DNA of 42,795 nucleotides from Guillardia theta CCMP2712 (taxonomy: Eukaryota > Cryptophyceae > Pyrenomonadales > Geminigeraceae): NCBI RefSeq assembly GCF_000315625.1, contig NW_005434601.1, positions 158,092 through 200,886 of the forward strand, written 5' to 3'. The notes below the pieces were generated by a model. It worked only from the letters and a program-made list of their open reading frames with translations. It searched no databases and was not told the DNA's origin. The position numbers and the translations under genes are program-made. This document shows, piece after piece, positions 9,562 to 19,340 of the stretch; position 1 is the first letter of the stretch; each line of letters begins with the position of its first letter.

Positions 9562-11643
9562 CCTCCATTCTCGAAAAATTTACTACACATTCTTCTACCA
9601 CTACCACTACCACTAAACTCACCACCCCTTCTACTCCACCCCACGGCAAATTCAGATTGTTGAAGGTCACTACTACCCCTGTCACCTCTACCACCCATGG
9701 ATCATGACAAACCCTACCCCAGAACGGAAAGTTGATCACCCCACCACAACAGACGAAGCACACCACCCACCTTCTTACGATGAGGAGTAGGACCCCACCT
9801 CATATTTTCTCACACCTGCCACCGTGCTTGGACCAATCCTTTCATCTGTCCTACCCCCTGAGTAAGACCAAGGACCTTCCCACCTACACCACCCCCCGTG
9901 TCGTGTCAACAAGAGATCGAGCTGGGACCTGGACCCAGTCCACCCTACCCCCATCAGATCTTCCTACCCCACCCATGAGAATGTGGAGACCCACCCTGTT
10001 CAAAGGCTAGTTTGCTTCGATTTGATTGCCCTACCCCACAATTTACCTACCCTACCACCCTCACAGTTCTTCAAAAATATGATCTATTATGAATTTTTGT
10101 ATGTGGTCCCTTCCATCGAACATATAAAATCTTTGGTTGATCCCCTGTACCCTTGCCTCTAGTACCCTACCCCTGACAAGGCAATATAGAACCCACCCCT
10201 CTCGAGGCTACTACCCCTTGCAAAGGAAACAGTGCACCAATCACCCCCTCTCCAACAATGATAACACCCACCCACAGTTGAGGTAGCACAAGGCGACCTA
10301 GTACCCCTATTTGATGTCCTTTTATCTTGTCCAAGAGGAGTAGGGCATGCGACAAGGTGGTAGGGTGAGGGTATGTAGTGGGTGGGGTATAGGGGTGATG
10401 GGACTTAATTGGGGGTGGGGGGGTGGGGAGGGACTGCCATGGTGGCAGAGCAGTGGGTTGCAACGATCAGAGCGAAAAAAAGTTAAAAGTGCGAATACTA
10501 CCCCTTGTACAACAGAGAGGGTACCCCCTACCCTGACAAATCAACAGGTATCCCACCTCTTTCAGCTCGATTCACGGTCACCATGACGGGTTCTACGATA
10601 CACAACCCGAGGTAAAATCACCCAATTCTTCGATAGGTGGGTGGGTAGTCGGGTGGGATTGCATCGGCAGAGTGATGAGGTATTGCCGTGACCAAATAAA
10701 AGATAAAATTGTATAAATGTTTTATGTGAATACCAAAGACGTAAAACGAAACGTTGTGATTTAAATATTTAAAAGTCTATCTTCGGCACAAGCGCTGCGT
10801 TCTGTCATCGTAAAACATTTATAACACGGAGAACTGTCATGTTCCCCGCCTTTACAGACTTGAAAATATTTTCGGATATTTCAAATCTGACTGAATAGTT
10901 TGAATAATACATGGTAAATCTAAAAAAAGTGCTCATTTCTGCTAAAACGAACTAGGGTCCCACCACCCCTGTCTACAAGCAAATTAATCACCCACCCCCC
11001 CTTTAAGTGCATCGTTTGCCTGCAGGGGTGCTGGGGAAGCACAGGTCCGCCTCGGGAACTGTAACCAAAGGAAAAAAATAAAAGACGAGGGGAATGGTGG
11101 CGGGAAAACAGATTTCTCATGAGCGAAGGCAATGCAAGAGCATGCGCAGGGGAAGGCAAAGTTGGGAAGGAGAAGCGATTTGGACTGGGGAGGGGGTGAG
11201 ATGCGAGGAGGAGGGTGAGGGGTGTGTGGATGTTCTGCGGGGGATGGGTGGGATGGGAGGGATGTAAAAGAGTTGATCAGAGGGAATGTTAGTACGCAAC
11301 CTCTTGCGGTAGTAAGAGAGGCTACTAGAATCATCAGGGCACGCAGAATAGCCTGTGGATATCGTTCCATCATGTGCGGGTGAAGGGTGTGTGCGCAGCT
11401 CGCTATAGATGTGATGGCAGCCAAAAAAAGTATCACAGCCAGGCTAGTGGATCAGAACACAAGGAAGTATGAAAGAGGCGCTGAGGTAACTGTCATAACA
11501 TCGATATCCAAGTTGAGAAAGATTTCGATGTGTAAATAGCTAATGCCCACAAAGCACTGTCGAGAAGTGACTGGAAGACAAGTATTTACATACATATCAG
11601 TTGTGCTCCGGTTCAGTGTTCTCGTGTCGTCTGAAACATCCTT
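9562..11643. other. Long intergenic region with C-rich/G-rich islands
   Basis: No gene was recognised over about 2 kb. 9540-10330 is C-rich on the + strand with dozens of CCACC, CCCTACCCC and CCCACC words. At 10340-10450 and 10630-10665 the bias flips to G-rich (GGTGGGTGGGTAG). 10680-10930 is AT-rich. 10960-11000 is C-rich and 11150-11275 G-rich again. Open frames here are Pro/Thr/Ser-rich products of this composition. The part next to 9561 should contain the promoter of the divergent-facing minus-strand gene. Confidence 0.55.
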
Positions 11644-14600
11644 TCACCCCACGAAGTTGACGGTTCTCTTCATTTCCACCACATCCTGTCCGTTCTTGTC
11701 AACAGCCCAGACATGCAGCTGTAGGAGACCCAGGCCTGATTTGGGGGATAGTCAGCACGGGCGATGTTCTTCATCGTCCTTCACCTGCTGCAATGCTAAG
11801 CTCCTGCCGCAGCCTCCTAACTTCCAGCACGCCCTCGTGCAGGCGGTTCCCAGAGATCTCAAGCACGATCCCCTTGATGTCCTTCAAGAGCGAAGGAGAG
11901 ACGAGTAAGATTGAGGAGCTGTGGAGGACTGGAGGCTTACCTCTGGGATCCAAAACCCTCTCACGACAACCTCCAGCAACAGCATGCCGTCCTGGACGCG
12001 GCTTCCTTCCTGTGGACTGAGGCAGCATCAACGTGTCTTCATGCTCAGTTGACAGAGGACTTCACCTCAAGATTTCAATCTCCTTCCTGTCGCAGAGGCC
12101 AGCGACGTGACCCCAGCTAAGGGTAGACGAGCTACGCTCGCAAGCCCTCGCTCTGAGGGAGGGGCGCATCCGTCCGAGGATCTGGGAGCGAGCAGGAGGA
12201 ATGTCCGAGAAGAAGGCACCTAGCGCCGTTCGGATCTCCCTGCTCAGTGCGGCAAAGACCCGACGAGACGCGAATTCTGAGTGGACTAGCGGGTCGCTCT
12301 TGGCGATGCACTGCCTTTCACCCGCGATCTCCTGTAGCCTCACTGTGTACGGTGCGAAGTCCCAGTCCTGCAAGATGCTGCCGTGGCTTGTCACGTAACT
12401 GGACAAGCTCTCGTCGAAGGCGGTCTTGAGCATGCGCCGAGATGCTGCGAACGCGGGGAGAGGAACAGATCCTTGCAAGATCCTGTGGCCGATGATCTTC
12501 CTGAACTGGTTGAGCAGGATACTTTCGCGCTCCTCTTCCTCCGTCAGCCTTGCTGTCGGGTCCTCGACCGGCAGAGGGAAGCGCTTCCAGCCTGCCAGCA
12601 TCACCTCGCACCCGTCCTGCAAGAAAAGTTACCGTGCTACTCTAACAGCTCAACCTCTCTGACCTCCTGGGCGAGCTGGAGGCTGTGGAACAAATTTCTG
12701 TCGGCCATCCAGTCCCTCGCATCGATCCACAGGACCCACTGGAAGGTTGAACCTTCATCGGCGATCGACACCGACTCCTCAAGGGCTCGAGCGGTTTGAT
12801 AATCGTGGGGCACAACGGAGGGGAAGAGGTCAAAACCAAACGAGGAGTTGATGAACACAAGTTGTAGAGACTGATAGAACAACTCAGATCCGTGCTGGTC
12901 GAATTGAGCCTGAGTATGAGACAAGACAATCTTGACTCGGCCACAAAAATTTTGACTGGCGATGCTCTCCAAGCATCTCAGCAAGTCTTCTTTCCCTGCT
13001 CAAGGATCATCTCCAAATCAACACCGAGCTCCTCTCCTCCACCGGCTTTCGTGGCCACCACTCGAACTTCAATGACCGCCTCCTCTTCCTCCGGTCGAGA
13101 GCAGAGCCGGTCCGTCTGCTGTGGTAGCTCCTCGTCTTCTCTTCCCGGCCGTAGGTCTTGAACTTCAGACCTCTCTGACTGATTCTCAGATAGCAAACTC
13201 GATGGAGCAGTAGTGCTACCTGATCGCCTCCTTCCCACCACCTCCTCCAGTCCATTCTTCCAGATCCATCCGAGAGGATCGAGATATTTCTTCGCAAGTT
13301 CGAAGTTGGCGGAGACGCCCTCCTTCATCTGCAACAGCCTCAGGCTCCCCCTCCTCGCCCTTGGGACTTACTTCATCGTAGAGCTCTGCCGACAGACTGG
13401 CTAGCACAAGTTCGGCTTTTTCTATGTCCTCAATGTAAATGACCCCCCTCGAATCGAACATCTCCAGCACAGTCTGTTGTGTGTTAACGATGAGGAGTTG
13501 AAAGATGGTGGGATATGTGGGTAGTGATGGTGGCTATGATAGAGGAAGGGATGAGGAACAGCAAGGGAGAAGACATTGGAGGAAAAAGAGGTCCTCATAA
13601 ACCTTTGGTCCCCAATAAATTGGAATCGTCCCAGTGATGAAGCAATCGATGAGTTTTTCAGTGAAGTACGAATCATATCTCAACAACGAAGAGTTTCAGG
13701 CCGGACGGTGAACAGGTTGGAAACAGAAAACCTGCTGTTCTCGATTGCAAATGAGAACATGTAAGGTACTAGGGTGACTTGCTTGTCGGTGATAAATTGC
13801 CCGTCGTATGCCTGTTACAACTTACACTTGAATATGAAAGCAATAGGAACGAAGGTTGTACCTGCCCAAAACACTCTAACGTATCCAACCCCTCCTTTCT
13901 TCCGATCTTCTGTCCACAATGTCTCTCGACGATCTTGTGCCTGACTTGGTGACCTGACATTGACATCAACGCTTTCCTACCTTGCCGCACCCGGGCCCGC
14001 AATCGCACCAGGAGCATGTGATTTTGCACTTGCCAACATCGAAGCAAGACGAGACTTGTTGTGTATCTTCCTTGCATCCGCATGGATCAAAGATGTTGCG
14101 ATGGGTGCATATCGCCCCATCCCGTTGGGAAGTTTCGCAATCAGCTCCTGAGAAAGGTTTGAGAATCTAACTGCGACATCTATGACGTACTTGCTTGTGT
14201 GTGAAGACAAGGTCGAACTTGGAATAGTTGTTCTCGATGAAGGTGTAGGGCCCTGCATGAATCACTGGAGGCTCTAAGATCCATGCTGCATGCAACTGCA
14301 CGTTTACAAGCTCCATCAGCTCAACCATCATCCTCCTGCTCTCTCTCTCACCGCATTCTCAAGCCGTATGCTCGGCAACGAGGAGCTCCACTGCCCAAAG
14401 AAGGAGGAGGAGGAGTCGAACCGGCGAAGATTTCTTTGCAGCTCTCTATCCGTGTACAAGATTACATCCACAACCACGTCTCCAGATCTGTTCTGCACGC
14501 CCTGAGACTTGCTCGCGAGGAATGGACAACTTGAATGGCGGATCTCGAACTCCGGCCGATCCACAAGACCGAAAACAATCCAGTCATGAGGGCGGAGGTC

Positions 14601-14888
14601 GTCGGTGTAGGCTGCCGCAGAGTCTTGAGTCGTGCACGTACCGAAGCCCTCTCTCATCGAGCATCCGCACAGGCCATGGAGGTCCCCGAAGGTGCTATCA
14701 AGGAGCAGCATGACTGGCCTGCCTGGTCGCGTGCAGACCTCGTGGGAAAACTTGGTTGCCTCGGGCCCAGAGCAGTGAGCTGATCCCCACAGAGCTCCTT
14801 CGCATGCATCCTGGGGTGGTGGTGCCACAGCAGTGCAGAGCAGGAGAGACAAGGAGAGCATGCGATAAACATGTTTGACATGGGACAT
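11644..14888 (-). CDS. Secretory glycosyltransferase: GT10-type domain fused to a GT2-like domain and a C-terminal beta-sandwich-like domain
   Basis: Fourteen exons with fully closing phases give 833 residues: 14888-14352, 14295-14191, 14147-14009, 13953-13862, 13811-13732, 13678-13603, 13473-13372, 13328-13242, 13178-13043, 12995-12664, 12616-12066, 12016-11941, 11881-11785 and 11735-11644. Residues about 10-22 (MLSLSLLLCTAVA) are a signal peptide or anchor. The first catalytic unit (about 185-406) has FTHKQ, a GHQVR block, FSFAIENS and, at 322-341, YFTEKLIDCFITGTIPIYWG, the nucleotide-sugar-binding signature of fucosyltransferase-like GT10 enzymes. The second unit (about 440-750) begins EVRVVATKAGKEDLLRCLES and has VLWIDARDWM, suggesting a GT-A fold with an acidic metal site. 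The last 80 residues alternate beta-like strands (LEVVVRGFWIPE). It likely acts in the Golgi or ER lumen. Two separate genes cannot be fully excluded at 13179-13241, which is in frame either as intron or exon. Confidence 0.85.
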
Positions 14889-14933
14889 TGGACGAGACTG
14901 CGATCAGACAGCCGACTTCGCACAGGATCAGTC

Positions 14934-15005
14934 GGGAGATGCTGTAGGTGTGGTTAAGCGAGGAGAGGAGGGAGATGCTGTAGGTGTGGTTAAGCGAGGA
15001 GAGGA
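14934..15005. repeat. 36-bp tandem duplication
   Basis: A 36-base unit starting GGGAGATGCTGTAGG is present twice in tandem, at 14934-14969 and 14970-15005, followed by degenerate GGAGAGGCAGAGG repeats to about 15050. It lies upstream of both the minus-strand glycosyltransferase and the plus-strand YnfA gene, so it is promoter-side DNA for one or both. Confidence 0.85.
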
Positions 15006-15195
15006 GGGAGAGGAGAGGCAGAGGCAGAGGCAAAGGAGAGGGAGAGGAGGAAGGAGCCCGCGAACTTCAGTCTCCAAGCACCATTTTGTCAGGATCTCTT
15101 TCTCAACTATCAAGTCTGCCTCAGGAAGTTCTCTAATGAGGATCAGAGGGCAGCAACATGAGAGGTTTTCGCAGGAGTGAGGCCGCCATTATGGC

Positions 15196-16053
15196 GTGAT
15201 GCTGCTTGCAACGGTGACAGGAGTAGATGCCGGTGATGCGACGGGAGGAGGAGAAGGTACAAGAGCTACAGGAACATCAGAAGCATCAGGAGGAGGAGAA
15301 GCACGGGAAGATACAGGAACTACAGGAGCTACAGGGGGAGCAGGAGCAGGAGGGGCAGGGGAAGCAGGAACAGATCTGAGTGTGTCCGGGGGATCCCGAG
15401 ACTGCAGCATGGGCATGGCGGAGCAAGGAGCGATGGGAACTTCTCCGGCTCCTGGAGAGCAGCTGAATCTCACCGCACCTGTCATCTTGCGCACGGTCAG
15501 TAAGCCTCCTGCTTGTTGCTGAGCTCAACAGGGTGAGCAGATAGCTGTGTTCTTGCTATCAGGGCTGTGCGAGATCGGAGGAGGGTGGCTGGTGTGGAAC
15601 AGCATCAGGTGGAGAGGTCGGCCTGGCTGAAAGTTTCCTCTGACATGGCGCGCAAGGGAGGGCAAGCCTGTATGGCACGGCATCCTTGGTGGAGTGGTGT
15701 GAACAGAGCGATCCTTGGTTTGTGGTTGACTGAGAGACTTGTTTAGATCCTGGCGATTTATGGAGTGGTCGCTACCCTACAGCCAGAGGGGCTGGACTTC
15801 GGTAGAGTCTACGCCGCCTACGGGTCTCGTACGATTGACACGATGTGATGAGCGACTGATGTGCTTGAAGAGGATATTTCATCCTGCTCTCCCTCCTCTG
15901 GGGCGTCTACGTCGACAGAAGCTGGTCCCTTGACATCTTCTGACCTTCCTGGCTGCTGCTGAACATGCCGGGCAGGTGATGGACGCCGGGGACTTCGTGG
16001 GAAGTGCCATGGCTATCGCTGGAGCACTTATCATAGTGTTCTGGAAGAGATGA
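15196..16053 (+). CDS. YnfA/UPF0060 family small membrane protein
   Basis: This is a bacterial-type four-helix inner-membrane family related in size to small multidrug transporters; its function is poorly defined. Six exons close in phase: 15196-15495, 15541-15608, 15657-15696, 15747-15823, 15871-15910 and 15976-16053 (200 residues; starting at Met 15409 gives 129, close to the usual 108). Helix 1 reads AVFLLSGLCEIGGGWLVW, matching the family EIGG signature. The next piece is REGKPVWHGILGG, then YGVVATLQP and the hallmark GRVYAAYGGYFILLSLLWG. The last helix is AMAIAGALIIVFW. The donor of the last intron may be at 15904 or 15911, both in frame. The upstream 70 residues are Gly/Ala/Thr-rich low complexity and may be untranslated or a leader. 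The stop lies 59 bp from the stop of the opposing reductase gene. Confidence 0.9.
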
Positions 16054-16112
16054 GAGGATCAAGTGGCTGTGGGGCAGGGGGGAGGGGAGACTGCTGCAGC
16101 ATCCCGGGAGCC

Positions 16113-17369
16113 TCAAGGCCACTCGGAGATAACAGGAGAAGGCCACTGGAGTTGCGCCTTGCTCTGCAGCGGGCTCAGGTCGCTTTGAGCAGGAGAAGCA
16201 GCACACACCCATAGGCTGACGGAGTCCTTGCCCCAGTCCTGGTGCTCTCCCAAGAGGGCGAGCCCAGCTGCCTGCCAGCACACAGTCAGCTCAGACCGAG
16301 CAGGAGGGCAGGAGCTGACCTTGAGGACGTGGTGGTCGATGAGGGAAGGGACCTGGAGGGCAGCGGTCATTCTTAGAGAAGGCTGGACAGGACACGACAG
16401 ACCGGGAGCTGGTCGAACTTGATGGGGGCAACAATCACGATCGCTCGATCCACGAGCTTCTGCTGGAGGAATCGCTTCACCGTCGCCTGCGTGCAGACAT
16501 GCTGAGGTTGCGACCGCATGCTCCCGTCACTCACCGGCCCGCCCTCGAGCATGAGCTCCTTGACGCCCAGGTTGCTCAGCTCGCCGAGGATGCTGCAAGG
16601 GCATGGAGGAAATGTAACAGTAGCAAGCGCGGTGGAAGACGCATACCTTGTGAGGTCCAACGATCTATGTTGATTCGTTGGTGTTGGAATGAAAGAAACT
16701 TGATTGGTAGCTGGAGGACGTCGATCATGTCCGCATTCTAGCAAAAAGCAGTCATACCTTCCAGCTCAGAGATCAGCTGTATCCTCCTCTTGTCGACCTC
16801 GTCGGAATCGCTATGGAAAATGACTGTCTTATACCCGTCCCTCATCACTTTACACTGCGCAACTTTCTCAGGCACGCATGAACATCAAAAGACCATGATG
16901 GCACATGCGCTTCGATCTTCAAGGAAGGATCGATCACGGCTCTTAACGGTTGTTCTCTCCCTTCCAGCAATGGAACTCTCCTCACTGTCAAGGAGCTTGC
17001 AGCGATAGGCATCAAACAAACACAGCATTGATTTGTTCACGGGACGTACGGGTCGTCTCGGACAACCGTGCCGATCCCAACGAGGACAGCATCTGAACAC
17101 CTCCGCAGCCTAGCACCATCATCTATCACATGCAGACTGATGCTGATATCAAACACCTGTGCACCGCATCCAGGGATTGCTCGCTCGTAAATCTTTTGGA
17201 AGTGATTCCAAGATCCTGAGACGAAAGTTGTCACCGCGATCCGCGGGGTAAGGGTTGTAGGATGTAGGATGAAGATCTGCTGTACAGGAGGCTCTTGACT
17301 TACATCTACAGCGCCGTTCTCGTCCAGAGCGATCTTGAGGGTAACGATAGGAAGCTGTTCGTTTACCAT
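16113..17369 (-). CDS. Riboflavin biosynthesis reductase (RibD C-terminal / RIB7 type)
   Basis: This family reduces the ribosylamino group of the pyrimidine intermediate to ribitylamino with NADPH, early in riboflavin synthesis. Eleven exons: 17369-17304, 17215-17157, 17109-17041, 16995-16905, 16854-16758, about 16650-16620, 16592-16535, 16486-16403, 16352-16320, 16271-16209 and 16145-16113, about 227 residues. All phases close, except that the small sixth exon is provisional because it implies a 26-nt intron. Motifs in order: LPIVTLKIALDENGAVD; LGITSKRFTSEQSLDAVHR; RRCSDAVLVGIGTVVRDDP (substrate and nucleotide site); SLTVRRVPLLEGREQPLRAV; CKVMRDGYKTVIF; and LGVKELMLEGGP near 150. There is no deaminase domain, so the protein is a stand-alone reductase. 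The start ATG may be internal if an upstream leader exon is joined (see 17434-17686). Confidence 0.9.
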
Positions 17370-17433
17370 GTTGATTCGCGTCCTGGGATCGAGACCTTGA
17401 TGGGTTCGCAGTGAAGAATGAAAAATTCAAACC

Positions 17434-17686
17434 TCAGCTCCGAACATCTTCTATGGCATGCAACGGTGCTGAGAGGGCGAGGGGAACAGCATGGCTGAGA
17501 GGAAAGGGATGAGATGTAGGACATGCTGGTCGAGGAGTGGGGTACCCCACGGATGGATGGAGATACATGGCGGCAGTGAAGGGGTAGAAAAGCCTGAAGG
17601 GGTTCAACCGAGGCAAAGAGCACGGCGATGCTGAGGATGGAACAGCTGCTAGATCTAGTCGGACTTCTGTTCGATTGCAAAGTCAT
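17434..17686 (-). other. Possible targeting-leader exon for the reductase gene
   Basis: Reading minus from ATG 17686, the frame encodes a Ser/Arg-rich start, a hydrophobic segment SILSIAVLFASVEPLQA, then FLPLHCRHVSP and a Ser/Arg/Pro-rich stretch without acidic residues. A signal peptide followed at once by Phe and a hydroxylated basic region is the known form of plastid leaders in algae with complex red plastids. Joining to the reductase at 17369 needs a phase-1 donor that I could not place with confidence, so this remains a candidate exon. Confidence 0.4.
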
Positions 17687-17799
17687 ACTCGAATCTGACA
17701 AGTTCCCTTCTCCTCCTCCCCTTCAGCGCATCGTGATCCGAAAGCTGTCTTGGCCTATCTCTTGCCTTGAGTATAGATTTTCATCCCCCAAAAGTCCCT

Positions 17800-17998
17800 C
17801 AGAAACTCTCTCTCCTCCTCTAGTTCTCTCTCCTCCTCTAGTTCTCTCTCCTCCTCTAGTTCTCAATCCTCCTCTAGTTCTCTCTCCTCCTCTAGTTCTC
17901 TCTCCTCCTCTAGTTCTCTCTCCTCCTCTAGTTCTCTCTCCTCCTCTAGCTCCCTCTCCTCCTCTAGCTCCCTCTCCTCCTCTAGTTCTCTTCTTCAT
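17800..17998. repeat. 18-bp minisatellite, about 11 copies
   Basis: The unit CTCTAGTTCTCTCTCCTC is repeated about eleven times with few changes (TCTCAA in one copy, AGCTCC in the last ones). Its length is a multiple of three, so it keeps open frames on both strands that read as six-residue repeats (LSPPLV on plus, RTRGGE on minus). There is no other sign of coding. Confidence 0.85.
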
Positions 17999-18318
17999 GA
18001 CGTCTCTCCCCTTCTCCCTTACCTCCATCCTTGCTTCCCCGCCATCGCCAATGAAAATCCGCCCGACGGTTTTACTGCCCCTGACGCAGTCCTCGACAAT
18101 TCCTAGGAAGAACTTGCTGTCTTCGGCGGCTTCGGGCGCAATGGCCTAGACCCTCCCCCTCCCTCTCTCCTCCCCTTCCTCCTCTCTCCTCCCCCTCGTC
18201 AATCGCATCCTCCACCTTCTCTCCTCTCTCCTCTCTTCCTTTCCGCCCTCTGCCTCTCCCACCTTGCGAGGACAACCTTGGTTCCTTTCATCTTCAGACC
18301 TCGGTCGAGGTCAAGACA

Positions 18319-19224
18319 ATGTTGTCGTCACTTGATGCACAGAGATCTTCCCTCCTCCCCTTTCTCCTCTCCGTCATCCTCCTCTCCTCCCTCCCCAGCG
18401 TGTCCTGCTCAGCAGACCCAGCCGGCGAAGAAGCGCTCGTGCTCGCAGCTCACCACCTCTCGGTCGACGGCTGGTGTTCCCATCAGATTCTCGTGGGACC
18501 TTCCGGCTTCTCCGTGCCATCCAAGTCGTTCTGGTACACGTGAGTTGAACAAGCTCTCTTCCTCCTCCACCGCTCTGGACCATCTGACGTGTCCCCCTTC
18601 TCAGAGGCCTCGCCAACGTCCTGGACGAGCGGGGGAGAAGGGCGAACAACGTGTCGTCGGCGGTAGGAGCTGCGGATCGATTTCTTGCTGCTGACCGCCT
18701 GCTGGTCAAGGTTCTTCCCTTCGCTCGGCCAAAGGAGCTCGCAGAGGTGAGTGCTCGAGAGCCGAGCTGCTCAAGTTGCTGATGCCGTCCAGCTGAACGC
18801 AGGGACTTGCGTGTTCATCGGGGAAGCCTTCCAAGGGTGAGCTGAACGTCCTGACTGGCTCTGACCAAGTTGACGCGCCATGTAGCGTCAGCTGCAAAGA
18901 CTTTGTGTCTGCCATTGTCTCTGCAAAGTCCGGAAGCATCAAACGAGTCATCGTCTCGGGAACTCCCGGTGAGACCCTCCGATTGTTTCCCGTGGAGAAT
19001 CTCGTGAGGGAGGGAGTGCAGGAAAATCCAAGAAGGAGAGAATGAAAGCCTCCCGATGTCTGGGGACTTTGATGCACAACAACATGTTCCAGATGAAATT
19101 CAACCTGACGCTCTCAGCTGTGGAGGACCTGGAGGCTGTCAGGATTTTCTCAGTGCTGGCATGTGGATACTGATGATCCCGCCTCTCCTGATGTGTTGTA
19201 CAGGACTACAGAGGAGGAGCAGGG

Positions 19225-19261
<37 letters not shown>

Positions 19262-19340
19262 ATGATACATCAAGGCTCCATGTGGACGAGGATGAGAAAG
19301 CTTCTCTCCTCCAAGATCAGTGCGGAAGGGTATGTTTGAC
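18319..19340 (+). CDS. Secreted or targeted N-terminal region of unknown function, probably the 5' exons of the alanine racemase gene
   Basis: Exons 18319-18540, 18606-18749, 18796-18839, 18886-18970, 19094-19163 and 19203-19329 read in consistent phase (borders approximate by a few bases). The start MLSSLDAQRSS is followed by LLPFLLSVILLSSLPSVSC, a clear signal peptide. Later pieces include LLVKVLPFARPKELAE, TCVFIGEAFQG and DFVSAIVSAKSGSIKRVIVSGTP, an alternating helix and strand composition without a family I recognise. A Gln/Glu repeat encoded by a GCAGGA run follows at about 19213-19262. There is no stop or poly-A-like gap before the racemase domain begins near 19490, so a fused protein is the simplest reading. 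The junction at 19330-19500 could not be solved in phase. Confidence 0.5.

Noticed and set aside
9732-10586. Pro/Thr-rich frames in the C-rich island
   Set aside because: They follow base composition, with no domain, splice pattern or codon bias.
17628-18149. Long plus-strand frame with LSPPLV repeats
   Set aside because: It is open because an 18-bp repeat keeps frame; both strands are open across it, and the non-repeat parts show no family, start context or splice support.
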